From: Mantis religiosa
Lineage: Eukaryota > Arthropoda > Insecta > Mantodea > Mantidae
Direction: 5' to 3'
Length of the DNA stretch: 64,000 bases
NCBI GenBank assembly: GCA_030765055.1
Contig: CM060953.1
Span: 13,067,045-13,131,044, forward strand
Shown in pieces: positions 24,352 to 35,499 of the stretch. The notes below the pieces were generated by a model. It was given only the letters and a program-made list of their open reading frames with translations. It did no database searches and had not been told where the DNA came from. A program made the position numbers and the translations under genes. Position 1 is the first letter of the stretch. Each line of letters starts with the position of its first letter.

Positions 24352-24771
24352 TAAGGCGTGTTGACCATGGTAGCTCAATGGGTTAGAGCGACTGGACAGA
24401 AACCAGGAGATCCGTGGTTCAAATCCCGGCCATGGCATTGAATTTTTCATGTTGACTCTATCCATCAAAAACCTTAGCCTATATACAGCTGGTGTGAAGA
24501 AATGATTAATTTCCATCAACTAAAATAAGAGTTAAATGATGAAGCCTGGGACTCAAGTACTTACGATAGTAAGTCGCCACAAACGGTGTATCTCGAATGC
24601 GGGAGCCCCTAGTGGTCTGCCAGGGAAATATACGAGTCAAATGGAAAACTTAATGTCAGGACGGTACGTTTACCATGGTAGCTCAATGGGTTAGAGCGAC
24701 TGGATGGAAACCAGGAGATCTGTGGTTCAAATCCTGCCATAGCATTGAATTTTTCATGTTGAGTCTATCCA
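24352..24771 (+). mobile_element. SINE-1, two direct units
   Basis: tRNA-like modules at about 24360-24436 and 24670-24746, 310 bp apart and in the same direction, linked by the usual body (gttaaatgatgaagcctgggactcaag...). It begins directly after PLE-B. Confidence 0.8.
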
Positions 24772-25110
24772 TCATTAACTCTAATTTTTAGCACTATAAT
24801 CCCATGGCCTTCAAAGGGAACCTGAATGATACAAAAGAAGAGTCTGCAAATTGTATCACTATTGTCACTACACCTTGGGCGAAGCAAACACACCATTGGA
24901 AGTCACATGCTACTGGCCTGAATGAACCACCTCACATCAGCTGTGTTTATTTCTTAACTGCATATCCTCTTTTCATTAACACTACTACTTTATTTGACAA
25001 CACACATTGAAATAATAGCCGAAACATTTTACTGGCCAAGCTTGTGTTTATATAATGGAAAAGTTACTGGATTCCTTAACTTCTTATAAAGCTTACAAAT
25101 CTAAACAAAC
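24772..25110. other. Intron 3 sequence, nothing recognised
   Basis: About 340 bp without gene or known repeat. Confidence 0.45.
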
Positions 25111-25122
25111 ATTCTGTACAAT

Positions 25123-25358
25123 TAACTTTAAAGAGAGTCGATTAAAGACACTAGACAACACTTACTTTTAAATTTTTCCGGAACTAGTTTCAGAGGCTTT
25201 GCCTCTATCACCGGCCGGCTCTCGACGGTGATAGAGGCAAAGCCTCTGAAACTAGTTCCGGAAAAATTTAAAAGTAAGTGTTGTCTAGTGTCTTTAATCG
25301 GCTCTCTTTAAAGTTAATTTATCATAACAACACTGTTTTCAACACTTCCAAGAAAGTA
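25123..25358. mobile_element. PLE-B miniature foldback with 12-bp target duplication
   Basis: Only the last ~90 bp of PLE-B, present twice in opposite directions with an 12-nt centre (gccggctctcga near 25208-25219), plus a 45-bp extension on the right. No coding sequence left. Perfect duplication ATTCTGTACAAT at 25111-25122 and 25359-25370. The hammerhead core is damaged (CGGTGAT in place of CTGANGA) but the GAAAC-TA-GTT side is intact in both arms. Confidence 0.92.
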
Positions 25359-25370
25359 ATTCTGTACAAT

Positions 25371-25838
25371 AATAACAGTTTTTTCACCACCTTTCAAAAT
25401 GTTCACCTTTAGGAGGTTTCCATATAAATTTAATTACATAATAATTAACTTTAGCTACACTGTAATAAGTGCCACTGACTGCAACAGGACTGACCATAAT
25501 TAAAGTAATAGAAAAGATAATTTTAAACCTGTGTTTAAAAGATTGGGGGAGTCATTTCCAGTATCTCTTGTGATTTAGTTTCATTTCTGTCATACAGCTA
25601 TGCCATGCTAGGTTTTATCATTTCTTTCTATTTAGTAATTTTTAAGTAGAATATTGAGTAATCCCTTTTTTGTTATACATACTATCATTTTGCAAGTTGT
25701 CAGTGAGATTCACATAATTTCTACAAAGATTTAGGAAACCATCATCATAGGAAATAAGACTTTGAATCCACATGAGCACAAAAATGTCATTAAGATATAG
25801 ATAAGATGTTCTACTGGTGCAATACATTTTTTGCTTAG
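25371..25838. other. Intron 3 end, nothing recognised
   Basis: Unique AT-rich sequence up to the acceptor TTGCTTAG. Confidence 0.5.
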
Positions 25839-26550
25839 GTTCTTCAACTCCACCAGGGATGATGCAGCATCCTATGCGACCTCCAGGACCTCCAGGTGGA
25901 CAGCCTCCAACTCAGTCCCCAATGACAGCTCAAATGGCGCCTCCTATGGGTCCAGCTCCTATGCAGCAGCAGCAACAGCACCAGCAGCAAGCACCACAAC
26001 AACCACAACCACCGCATCAGCACCCACAGCAACAACCACCGCAGCATCCAGTGGCCCCCATTCCTGCCGGTCAACCCCCTCGCTTACCACAGCAACCATC
26101 AGCTCAACCAGCAATCCCAACTCCTCCGCTTGCACAGCAGGCACCATTGCCTCCTCCTCCCATTCCACCTCCACACCATTCGCCAGCCATGATGACTAAT
26201 CAACCTCTTCCAGGGCCTATGCCCAACTGTGCTGCTGGACCAGGTCCCATTCCACAAATGCCAGGTCAACAACCACCACCTGGAATGGGTCCCATGCCTG
26301 GAGGCATGCCAGGATCCATGCCTGGGGCCATGCCTGGGGCCATGCCTGGTGCCATGCCTGGTGCCATGCCAATGCCATTACCACAAAACAATGTGATGTC
26401 TCCAATGGTGCCCACAAACAGGCCTCCTGCTGCACCGCCAGTTCAAACCCCTTGCCCTCCACAGGGTCAGCAGAAGCAAAATCGTGTCACTTCTGTCAGC
26501 AAACCTATTGGAATAGACCCGCTTATGATTCTACAAGAACGAGAAAACAG
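25839..26550 (+). CDS. brm: brahma exon 4: Pro/Met/Gln-rich linker
   Basis: Completes Gly313 and runs to Asn549 plus two bases of Arg550. Low-complexity Pro-Met-Gln sequence (SSTPPGMMQHPMRPPGPPGG...) with a run of PGAM/PGSM repeats near residues 475-500. It ends in the conserved SVSKPIGIDPLMILQERENR that leads into the HSA region in all Brahma/BRG1 proteins. Donor AACAG|GTAACT; exon 5 supplies the third base of Arg550. Open - strand frames here are shadows of the biased codons. Confidence 0.92.
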
Positions 26551-26621
26551 GTAACTACTTATAAGAGAAGTCAACAATAATTCATTGTTCTAACACACAA
26601 ACTGTGTGCAGGCAAACTTTG

Positions 26622-26912
26622 AAAGGTAGAATCAGAACGTAGAGTGGAAGTTCCATCGTTAAATCCCGGCTATGGGAAAGTATAATAATCCTAAAGACTG
26701 GGGACTGTAAGTACTTACGAATTGTAAGTTGCCACTGGGGTATGAGATCTCAAATTGAGATTTCCTTGTGATCTATCAGAAAATGCAAGTCATTTGGAGA
26801 ATGGAATGCCATACCAGCATGTTGCCATGGTAGCTCAGCAAAAGAGCAGCCATACATAGAGTGGAAGACCCTAAATCCTGGTTATGGCATTGAATTTTTC
26901 AGTTCTGATTGT
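26622..26912 (+). repeat. Diverged SINE-1 copies
   Basis: The body words (gactgtaagtacttacga, gccatggtagctcagc) and tail (ttatggcattgaatttttcag) are recognisable with many changes; the first tRNA-like head is almost lost. Confidence 0.65.
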
Positions 26913-27420
26913 TCCTTCCAAAGGTACCCACTATTTAAACCTTTTAGTTCTAATGAGAAATCCCATTGATATGGAGAAAAATATAAAAAATGAGTGGATT
27001 AACCAAAGATACCAGCTGATAATGTTTCACTAAACTTGTATGAAGTGGCTAATTTACATTATACAAAAGGCAAGCAGGATAAATTGTTCAGTATTCCAAA
27101 ACTGTTGACAGTTCAGGTACAGTAGGAGTGAGAGTTGAGCAAGCAAGAACCACTTCTGAAGTAAATGAATCTGTTCTTTATTCTGATATATTTTAATTGA
27201 TAAATTCTGAAAATTGCCACTTTGATTCATTTCGTTGTAATACCTTTAATACTGAAGTTTACTGCTGCAGCATTCAGCCTCTTGTAGACACAGAGCTGAA
27301 AGGATAAAAATTCACCTGTCATTTGCAATGTTGGGGTAGATCATACATCAGGGGTGAAGACTTGTCTTTTAATGTTTGATCTATATAACTTCATCATATC
27401 TCTCTTAACTGTTACATGTA
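26913..27420. other. Intron 4 sequence, nothing recognised
   Basis: No gene or repeat recognised. Confidence 0.45.
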
Positions 27421-27426
27421 CTAGTC

Positions 27427-28597
27427 CTTGTTTCACATAAGCTTGCCCTGTATCTCTTTAACGGTCACATGACCTAATCACCGCTCATTGGCTGCTGTTG
27501 TAGTATAGATTGTTGTGCGGTAAAAATTAGTTCATTATTTAATATGGTGTCAAATTTATATTTTCGTAACTGTTTGAATTAAATATATTACGCAACAGAG
27601 TTGATTTATCTGAAATGCATGTTAATTCTTAAACGAAGTAAAGAGGAGGTTCCTTTGCTCTCAAGCACATGGCACAATAGTACGTGATTTAGCGGTAGTG
27701 ATGACATATTTGTTTATATGACTTTTATCACTGACCTTGTTTTGAACTGGATTAGTCATATATCGCCATTCGAAGGTGTGTTGTGCCGAGTGCGAGAGCT
27801 AAATTATTTTATTGATCGTTTATTGCACGTGTACTTTTTATATGTATAATGGCAGAGTCTACCGCCATTTTTTTGCTGAAGTATCACAAGGGAAATCTTT
27901 TACAAAGCAGCAAAAAGAATTGTGGTGCATGTGTTTAATGCACTCACAGAGAAGAATCCGTCTTTGTCAGTGAGAGAACTTACAGATGTGAGTATTAGAT
28001 CCGTAGGAACAGCACGACATAAAATTGAGACAACAGGAAAACTTACCACTTCAGGCAAAAGCAGGAATAAACAAAAGCTCATGCTCGATATATGCCATGA
28101 GTTTCTGAAAACTGCTGTACGTCGTCATGTACATAGTTTTTTTCTTTAGAAACGAACTCCCTAACATAAATAAAATTTTGTCTACTGCAAATGAGGATGC
28201 AGATTTACCAAATTTCAGCAGATCTAGTCTGTATAGATTGCTTATACAGCTGGGGTTTATGAATGAAAAAAGGGGCAAGAAAAATTCGCTAAGAAACAGA
28301 GGCGATATTGCTGTATGGCGAAGAAGTTCTTTAAGGACAATCAGACTGTACCGGGAAACAAGTCACTAAATATACTACCTTGACGAGACTTGGGTGAATG
28401 AAGGTCACATGACAAGTATGGCGAGACACGACTTTTAAGACTGAAAGACAAGCATTTTTACAAGTTATGTGTGCTGTTTTAAAAAACCCCAGTGGAAAAG
28501 GCCGAAGGTCTTTCATTATAAACTTGTTTGTTTCATTGCTCATTCTTTCAGTTTGCTCAGTTTCATTATGAACTTGTATTTTTGCATGCCTTCATAT
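27427..28597 (+). mobile_element. Tc1/mariner-superfamily element Tc-D, copy 1 (3' end lost)
   Basis: Starts with the Tc-D terminal sequence (TTGTTTCACATAAGCTTGCCC) and runs through a decayed transposase starting near 27849: MAESTA, VVHVFNALTEKNPSLSVREL, FRNELPNINKILST, then LYRLLIQLGFMNEKRGKK, and YLDETWVNEGHM (about 28373-28410) with the first catalytic Asp of a DDE_3-type transposase. The rest is deleted apart from SGKGRRSFII. The right terminal repeat is absent; an LTR-like block adjoins it. Confidence 0.75.
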
Positions 28598-28953
28598 TGT
28601 GACTTTGTAGGTTTGTAGAATTAAAAGTCCGAGTTGCAAATATTCCAAAAGTTCTTTATTTCCATAGAAATACACTGTTCAATTCTTACATAACATTACG
28701 TCACATACACAGCACAATGTACCAAGGTCGATGACAATAACAAACAGCATTTTGATTACATCAGCTCTCGTTACAACAACACTCTACATCTGTTTATATG
28801 CTAAAGAACCAGGCTAGTAATGTGCACCTTCACTTAGCTGTCCAATTAAACTCTAAGGTGTAGCTATGTATCTTGAATGACCCCTCAAGAGAGGGGATAA
28901 AAAAATCATCTCCAGTGAAGTGGTTACAATTTCTTCCCAAAGCACATGTCACA
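28598..28953 (-). repeat. Possible solo LTR related to the LTR at 122-544
   Basis: Both ends read TGTGAC.../...GTCACA, and on the - strand it has GGAAATAAAGAA followed by ggactttt-like words in the same order as the LTR at the window start. I see no clean target duplication, so boundaries are tentative. It ends about 100 bp before brm exon 5. Confidence 0.4.
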
Positions 28954-29059
28954 ATTTGGTGTCTGGAGTTACATCAATGAATTCTTTGTTTTTCCTTGTA
29001 ATTACTAAATTTAATGAGTATAAGAAAACTAAATGGTTAATGAGGGATAATCATTGCAG

Positions 29060-29198
29060 ATTGGCAGCTCGCATTGCACTACGCATTGAACAGTTGAGTA
29101 ATTTGCCTACAACTATGCCAGAAGATCTTCGGGTGCAAGCACAAATAGAACTTCGTGCACTTAGAGTACTTAATTTTCAGAGGCAACTAAGGAGTGAG
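29060..29198 (+). CDS. brm: brahma exon 5
   Basis: Residues 550-596: Arg550 is completed across the junction, then LAARIALRIEQLSNLPTTMPEDLRVQAQIELRALRVLNFQRQLRSE. This is the strongly conserved helix-rich block just before the HSA domain of Brahma. Acceptor ATTGCAG, donor GAG|GTGAGT, phase 0 at its end. Confidence 0.95.
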
Positions 29199-29733
29199 GT
29201 GAGTTTAAAATGACTATTAGCATCTGCAAAAGTTACTTAATGCTATATATTGTCATGATTTCATAATTTTATATTACGTTAAGATATAATGTTATTAAAG
29301 TTTTTATTCCTGCAATTTTTATTTGTCATATTTTGAGAAAGGGTTCAGAGACATATTTTAATTTAAAAGCATTGCATGTATTGAGTAATTTTAATGAATG
29401 TATTGAATCACATCCTAAAGAGACTTAAGCATATCAATATTATACTCTCCATCTTGAAAAGAAATTTTTGAGTTTCTATTCATAAATGAAAAGTACTTCG
29501 GGAAGAGAAAAATATTTAGAGATGACAAAGGGGAGTGAGGGAAAAGCTCAACCTTGATCATTTCAGTTACATTTTACCTTTAGGTTCTTTAATCTGTTAT
29601 GGAGCTATGGAACTAACAGCCCACCTCTGCCTGGCTTTCAAGAGCTTGGTCCCAGTTCCAATTGTGTTTGTGGTACATTATACTACGAAAACAGAATTAA
29701 TCACACTGTAATTTGGAAATACCTTTATTGTAG
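29199..29733. other. Intron 5, nothing recognised
   Basis: A short intron (535 bp) of AT-rich unique sequence, free of recognisable mobile elements. Confidence 0.6.
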
Positions 29734-29895
29734 ATTCTTTCTTGTACAAGAAGAGACACATGCCTAGAGACTGCAGTTAATGTGAAAGCATATAAACGGA
29801 CTAAGCGACAGGGTCTTCGTGAAGCAAGAGCAACAGAGAAATTGGAAAAGCAGCAGAAACTAGAAGCAGAAAGGAAACGCAGACAAAAACATCAG
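29734..29895 (+). CDS. brm: brahma exon 6: start of HSA domain
   Basis: Residues 597-650: ILSCTRRDTCLETAVNVKAY, then KRTKRQGLREARATEKLEKQQKLEAERKRRQKHQ. The HSA (helicase/SANT-associated) domain of SWI/SNF ATPases, which binds nuclear actin and actin-related proteins, starts here at about residue 618. Acceptor TTGTAG, donor CAG|GTATGA, phase 0 both ends. The first two residues (IL in place of the usual VV) are unusual but the rest fits fully. Confidence 0.94.
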
Positions 29896-30113
29896 GTATG
29901 ATTTTTTGGTGTGTGTGCTTGTGTGGGCTTGTGCATCTGCGTGTGCTTGATAATGTTCTTAATTTTCTTACATCATGTACATTAGTCTTTATTTATTTAT
30001 TATACAGGGTGTATATAAATGAATATCGGAGCTTTAACTCTTTATAATATTTATTACATTAAACTTACAGCTATAAATGATATGTCAAATGAAAAATCAA
30101 CTCAAACAGTTTT

Positions 30114-30266
30114 CGAGATTTAACTGTATTGGAACACCACAGTGAAGCGAAATAATTATTAATTTTTAGATGAGGATGCAAACGATGATTTGCGAAACAT
30201 GTCCTCAAAATAGGTACGAAAGTGAAGCAGATGTGTAATAAATATGACTCATCTAAAAATTAATAA
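30114..30266. mobile_element. PLE-A miniature foldback with 12-bp target duplication
   Basis: 153 bp: about 60 bp of the PLE-A 3' end in reverse (cgagatttaactgtattgg...), then about 90 bp of the 3' end in forward direction (gatttgcgaaacatgtcctc...). Same two ends as the 6.3-kb PLE-A insertion at 51057-57322, with everything between deleted. Perfect duplication TCAAACAGTTTT at 30102-30113 and 30267-30278. Confidence 0.92.
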
Positions 30267-31169
30267 TCAAACAGTTTTGTTTGTTGGCATCAGTGCATCT
30301 GTGCATGCGATGTTTCTGCCGCAATCCGCCAGACAGTGATAGTAGCTAAGATGGCAACTAGTAAACAGAAAGCGGTTTGTTTTGCAGTTTGCAAAGACCG
30401 AATCTGTAATTACTGTGCAACGTGCATTCCACATTAAGTTCAGTTGTGATTGTCCTAGTGATAACATTTGTAGAAGGTATCATCAGTTTGAAGATACCGG
30501 CTGCCTTTGTAAAGGGAAGAGCATGGGACAACCAAGAGTAAGTGAAGAGACTGTTGAGCGAGTGAGAGAATCGTTCACTCATAGCCCAAAGAAATCAGTC
30601 CAGAAGACTAGTCGTGAGTTACTAGTTCCTGTGTCGACTGTTTGGAAAGTTATAAGAAAATGCTTACAGCTACGTGCTTACCGTTTACAGTTATTACAGG
30701 CTCTAATGCCAATAGACCACGGATTACGTGCCAACTTCGCAAACGACATGTTTCATGACAATGACGATTTTATGGACCATGTTGTCTTCAGATGAATTGA
30801 CCTTTCACCTTATTGACATGTTAACACTCATAGTGTGCTCATCTGGGGCTCAAAAAATCCTCACGAGATGGTACCAATGCAACGAGATTCCTCTAAAGTG
30901 AATGTTTTTTGTGCCATATCCCAGTGAAAAGTTTATAGGCCTTTCTTTTTTCGTGAACCTACTGTAACTGGCACTTCTTACCTTGATACACTAGAGCAAT
31001 GGCTCTTCCCTCAGTTGTAAGAAAATGAGCCAGAGGACTTCATTTTCCAGCAAGATGGCATAACGAAGTACGCGATTGGTTGAACGTCACTGTATTCGAA
31101 CGCTGGATAGGCCACAAGGGCCCCAATGACAGGGCTTGCTATGCATGGCCTCTACGTTCTCCTGACCTA

Positions 31170-32829
31170 TAACTTGTTTCACATAAGCTTGCCCCGCATC
31201 TCTTAACGGTCACATGACCTAATCACCTCTCATTGGCTGCTGTTGTGGTAATGACTGTCGTGTGGTAAAAATTAGTTCGTTATTTAACATGGTGATATAT
31301 CTTTATATGTTGGAAGTGAATTGTCAAATTTATATTTTCGTAACTATTTGAATTAAATATATTATGCAACAGAGTTGATTTATCTGAAATGCATGTTAAT
31401 TCTTAAATGAAGTAAAGAGGAGGTTCCTTTGTTCTCAAGCACATGGCACGATACCATGTGCTTTAGCGGTAGTTGTGACATTTGTTTATATGACTTTTAT
31501 CACTGACCTTGTTTTGAACTGCTTTAGTCATGTATTGCCATTCGACAGTGTGTTGTGCGAGAGCTAAATTATTTTATTGATCGTTTATTGCGCGTGTACT
31601 TATTATATGTATAATGGCAGAGTCTACCGCCAGTTTTTCGGTGAAGTATCGCAAGGATAAGTCTTTACAAACAGGCAAAAAAAGAAATGTGGTGCATGTG
31701 TTTGCACTCACAGAGAAGAATCCGTCTTTGTCAGTGAGAGAAGTCAAACAGCTGTGCTCTGAAGTTACAGGTGTGAGGGTTAGATCCGTAGGAACATCGC
31801 GATGTGAAATTGAGAAAACAGGAAAACTTACCACTCCAGGCAAAAACAGTAATAAACAAAAGTGTGTGCTTGGAGAAAATACGTGAAAAGTGTTGTGCGT
31901 CGTCATGTGCATAGTTTTCTCTTTAGAAACGAACTCCCTAACGTAAGTAACATTTCATCTGCTGTAACTGAGGATGCAGATTTACCAAATTTTAGCAGAT
32001 TGCTTATACAGCTGGGGTTTGTGAATGAAAAAAGAGGCAAGAAAAATGTGCTAAAAGACAGAGGCGATATTGCTGTGTGACGAAGACATTATTTAAGGAC
32101 AATCAGACTGTACCGAGATACAAATCGCAAAATGTACAGGAAGAACACATGAAAAGTATGGTATGGCGTGACACGACTTAAGACTGAAAGACAAGCATTT
32201 TTGAAAGGTATATGTGCTGGTTTAAAAAATCCCAGTGGGAAAGGCCAAAGGCCTTTCATTATAAACTCTTTCAGTTTCATTGCTCAGTCATTCAGTTTCA
32301 ACTTGATCAGTTCATTATAAACTTGTATTTTTGCATGCCTTCATATCCTTATTTGTATGATTTTATTTATCTTCCCGGCAATTATTATGATAAATCCTGT
32401 CATGGAAGTGTTGAAAACAGTGTTGTTTAAATTAAATTTATTGGGAGTCGATTAATGACACTAAACAACACTTACTTTTAAATTTTCCCGGAACTAGTTT
32501 CAGAGGCCTTCCCTCTATCCTCAGCCGGACATCGACTGGTTCTCATTGGTGTAGCTGGCAATATTTTGTCATCAGTCTCCTCTGGTGGCAGTTCAGCAAG
32601 TTCCTCGAATATGAGGAAAATTTAAAATTTAAAAATAAGTGTTGTTTAGTGTCATTAATCGACTCCCAATAAATTTAATTATTATGATGTTTACTGCAGG
32701 TTTAAGTGTGACAGGAAGGCACCGCCTATGGCCTATGATGCAAAAGCATTAGCCAATTAGGGTGAGGGGGAAGGTAGTTGAACGTGGAGTGATACATTTC
32801 AGCGGAGCAAGGTTATATGAAACAGAGAT
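31170..32829 (+). mobile_element. Tc-D, copy 2, inserted in Tc-C
   Basis: Flanked by TA (31168-31169, 32830-32831) and by inverted ends (TGTTTCACATAAGCTTGC against TGTTTCATATAACCTTGC reversed). The Tc-C protein reads straight on from one flank to the other. Encodes MAESTASFSVKYRKDKSLQT, VVHVFALTEKNPSLSVREV...(31614-31886) and FRNELPNVSNISSAVTEDAD...QLGFVNEKRGKK with frameshifts; the catalytic region is mostly lost. Holds a PLE-B mini at 32392-32676. Confidence 0.85.
32392..32676. mobile_element. PLE-B miniature foldback with 12-bp target duplication, inside Tc-D
   Basis: Left part (32392-32595) is the PLE-B 3' end on the - strand including a hammerhead-like core (CTGAGGA...GAAAC-TA-GTT, about 32485-32527); right part (about 32600-32676) is the same end in forward direction. 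Perfect duplication AATTATTATGAT at 32380-32391 and 32677-32688. Confidence 0.92.
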
Positions 32830-33390
32830 TAATGCCATGTGATTTTTACCTTTGGGGCTTCATCAAGGATCGTGTGTATGTGTCTACGCTACCAGCTCCG
32901 TGAATTAAGAAACTGTATTGAAGCAGCTGTTGCTACAATTACTGAATACACACTTATCAGCATTTGGGAAGAACTCGCTATAGACTTGATATGTGCCATT
33001 TAACAAAGGGTAGTCACATTGAACATAATAAGAAAAATTTTTTTCAGTAAAAGGGGAAAAGAACAGGAGAAATATAGGAAATTATTTAGGGAAAGTTAAA
33101 GAGAGATGGCTAAGAACAATTAAGAGAAAAATGTAGAGTGGGATAGGTGAAATGGCAGAAAGTGTAAAAAGGAGTAGAGGGCCTCCAATACACAAAAACC
33201 TAGGCTTAGGTGTATGGGGACCAAATTACTATTCAATGGTGGGCAACATGATAGGATTTTCAGGATTTAGGAATATATGGCATATTTCAGTATGGATTTT
33301 ATAATTTTAATCTTGATTTTGTATTTCCATTTGTTGATGTAAAAGGAAAGATGAGAAATAAATTACTAAAATTACATTGAACATTTATAA

Positions 33391-34941
33391 GTTAATTGGG
33401 AGTCGATTAATAACACAAAACAACACTCACTTTTAAATTTTCCCGGAACCGGTTTCTGAGGGCTTCCCTCTATCTTCAGCCGGACATCGACTAGTTCTCA
33501 TTGGTGTAGCTGGCAATATTTTGTCTTCGGTCTCCTCTGGTGGCGGTCCGAGGAACTTGCTGAACAAATCTTTCTGGGGGATGTCAAAATTGAATACTTT
33601 GTTCCTATTTTTTGAAATAAAGATTTGTTCCCATGTGGACAGCTCTTCTTTTCCTGTTGTATGTTTTAGTAATTTTGGTTCTGGATTTATGTTGTGGTTT
33701 TTTTCCCAAAAATGCGTGGCAACTGCTGATTTTTCTAATTGTTTGTACTTTATGTTCCTAAAGTGTTCCTTTGCTCTTGTTTCTAAATTTCTTTTGGTTT
33801 TTCCAATATAAATTTGACTACAGTCATAGCATTCAATTTGATATATACCAGATTTTTTGTTAGATGGAATGGCATCTTTGATATTTGAGCAAATTAGGTT
33901 TTTTAAGGAGTAATGGTTCACTGGAGCTAGTTGAATGTTTTGTTTTTTGAAGACTTTTTTGAATTTATCAAAGGCCCATGGATGGTAAGTGAATTTTTTG
34001 AAGATCATTTTAGTTTCTGTAGCTGAGAGGGTTGTGGTTTCCTTTAGTAGTTTCTTCTTTTTTGCTAAGTTCACTTTTTTGTCTACTAGTGATTTGGGAA
34101 AGTCATTTTTCTGTGCTATTTCAATAATTTTGTTGTATTCTATTTTGTATTCTTCTGCTGTGAGAGGGATGTTGACCAGTCTGTGTGCTAAACTATTAAA
34201 GATTGCCTGTTTGTGGGATCTTGGATTGTAGCCATTAGCTTTTATGTAGTTGTCTGTCTGTGTTGGTTTTCTGTAAATGCCAAAGTTTATTCTATTTTTA
34301 TTTCTGATTATTTTTAGATCTAAAAATGGTAAATACTCGTCTTTTTCAACTTCTACAGTGAACTTGATGCTTTTTTCTTGAATATTTAAAAGTTTTAGTG
34401 CATCACTGATGTGTTTTTTGGCACTATGGCAAATATGTCATCTACATATCTTTGCCAGAGTTTGAACATCCATGGGAAACCTTTAGTGATCCTTATTTCC
34501 AGTGCACTCATGTACAGATCAGCCAGGAAGGGTGATAAGGGGTTGCCCATTGCTAAACCAGAAGTTTGATGGAAATATTTTGTTTGAAACTGGAAGAAAT
34601 TCTGTTCTATGCATAATTTGGTAAGTTCGATGTAATCTGAAATTTCAAGTGATGACATTCCAAGTGATTTGAGCCATTTTTCTATCAATGTTGGGAGTTG
34701 TTTAACTGGTATGCTGGGAAACAGTGATTTAACGTCAAATGAGACTAGTGTGTCTTCTTCATTTAGTTCAGTATCCTTAATGTGTTCTATAAGTTCATAG
34801 GTGTTTTTGATGCTTAGGCTATCGAATTTTGGAAATGAGTTGAATTTGTTTGTTAGCCATTTTGCAAGTTTGTATGTTGGTGAATTTATACTGCTAACTA
34901 TAGGTCTCATTGTTATGGATGGTTATGGATGGTTTGTGTTT
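33391..34941 (-). pseudogene. 5'-truncated PLE-B copy inside Tc-C
   Basis: The - strand encodes RT from MRPIVSSINSPTYKLAKWLT (34910) through MGNPLSPFLADLYM and KLWQRYVDDIFAIVPK (YVDD intact), then a one-base frameshift near 34410, and a clean C-terminal frame 33433-34074 with the GIY-YIG domain (GIYQIECYDCSQIYIGKTKRN...). N-terminus missing. Possible imperfect target duplication TTTATAAG (33384-33391, 34938-34945). Unlike most PLE copies here it is a single, not an inverted, copy. Confidence 0.88.
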
Positions 34942-35064
34942 ATAAGGTTCTTGGTAAAACTGTTTAAGTTACTTTTTCATTTGACATATCATTTATAACT
35001 AAGTTGAATGTAATAAATATTATAAAGAGTTAAAACCCCGATATTCATTTATATACACCCTGTA

Positions 35065-35490
35065 CTTAAGCTGGTGGATATGATGGCTTAAACCTTGTGG
35101 ATGTCATTTATCTATCATGACTCAACTGAGCAGTTATACATGCTGCTGCTTCAGGATTTGTTGGGTTTATTACTACCAGAAATCTAGATCGTTTGTTGTA
35201 GCTTTTTCTCACAAAAGATTGTTAATCAAAAAATCTCAATCCCATCCATGTTAAATTTGGTAAATTTATGACTGATTGTCACTAAAGCTTTATAAGATAT
35301 CAGACCGAGTTTTCGGAAGCTTTCACAGCTGGAGTCAGAATTAATACTAAAAGTTTCTTCCGGGTTTAGAAGCCTTGGTCTGCTGGAGTTTTGATATCTG
35401 GACATTCCATCCACACCTGTGGTAGACATCATTGGTGGCATGGTCTAAGTCGCCCGTGTAAAGGTTCAGGCACAACTGATTCCTCTTAAG
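35065..35490. other. Intron 6 sequence, nothing recognised
   Basis: About 430 bp between Tc-C and the next LINE; no clear feature. Confidence 0.4.
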
Positions 35491-35499
35491 CATTAAGTT

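Larger units (their letters stand above)
30005..35062 (+). mobile_element. Tc1/mariner-superfamily element Tc-C carrying four nested insertions
   Basis: Terminal inverted repeats of about 110 bp: 30005-30113 matches 34955-35062 reversed (CAGGGTGTATATAAATGAATATCGG...), flanked by TA (30003-30004, 35063-35064). The transposase begins near 30350 and is readable as VSEETVERVRESFTHSPKKSV...VWKVIRKCL, then NVFCAIS, FREPTVTGTSYLD, FIFQQDGI (second catalytic Asp), DRACYAWPLRSPDL (to 31169). It resumes at 32832 with PCDFYLWGFIKDRVYV and ends near 33030. Stops and frameshifts are many. Insertions: PLE-A mini (30114-30266), Tc-D (31170-32829, itself holding a PLE-B mini), PLE-B (33391-34941). Confidence 0.88.

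Noticed and set aside
28920..29213. Open frame extending upstream of brm exon 5
   Set aside because: Only 29060-29198 matches Brahma and joins in phase with exon 4 through Arg550; the upstream part is intron and LTR-like sequence.
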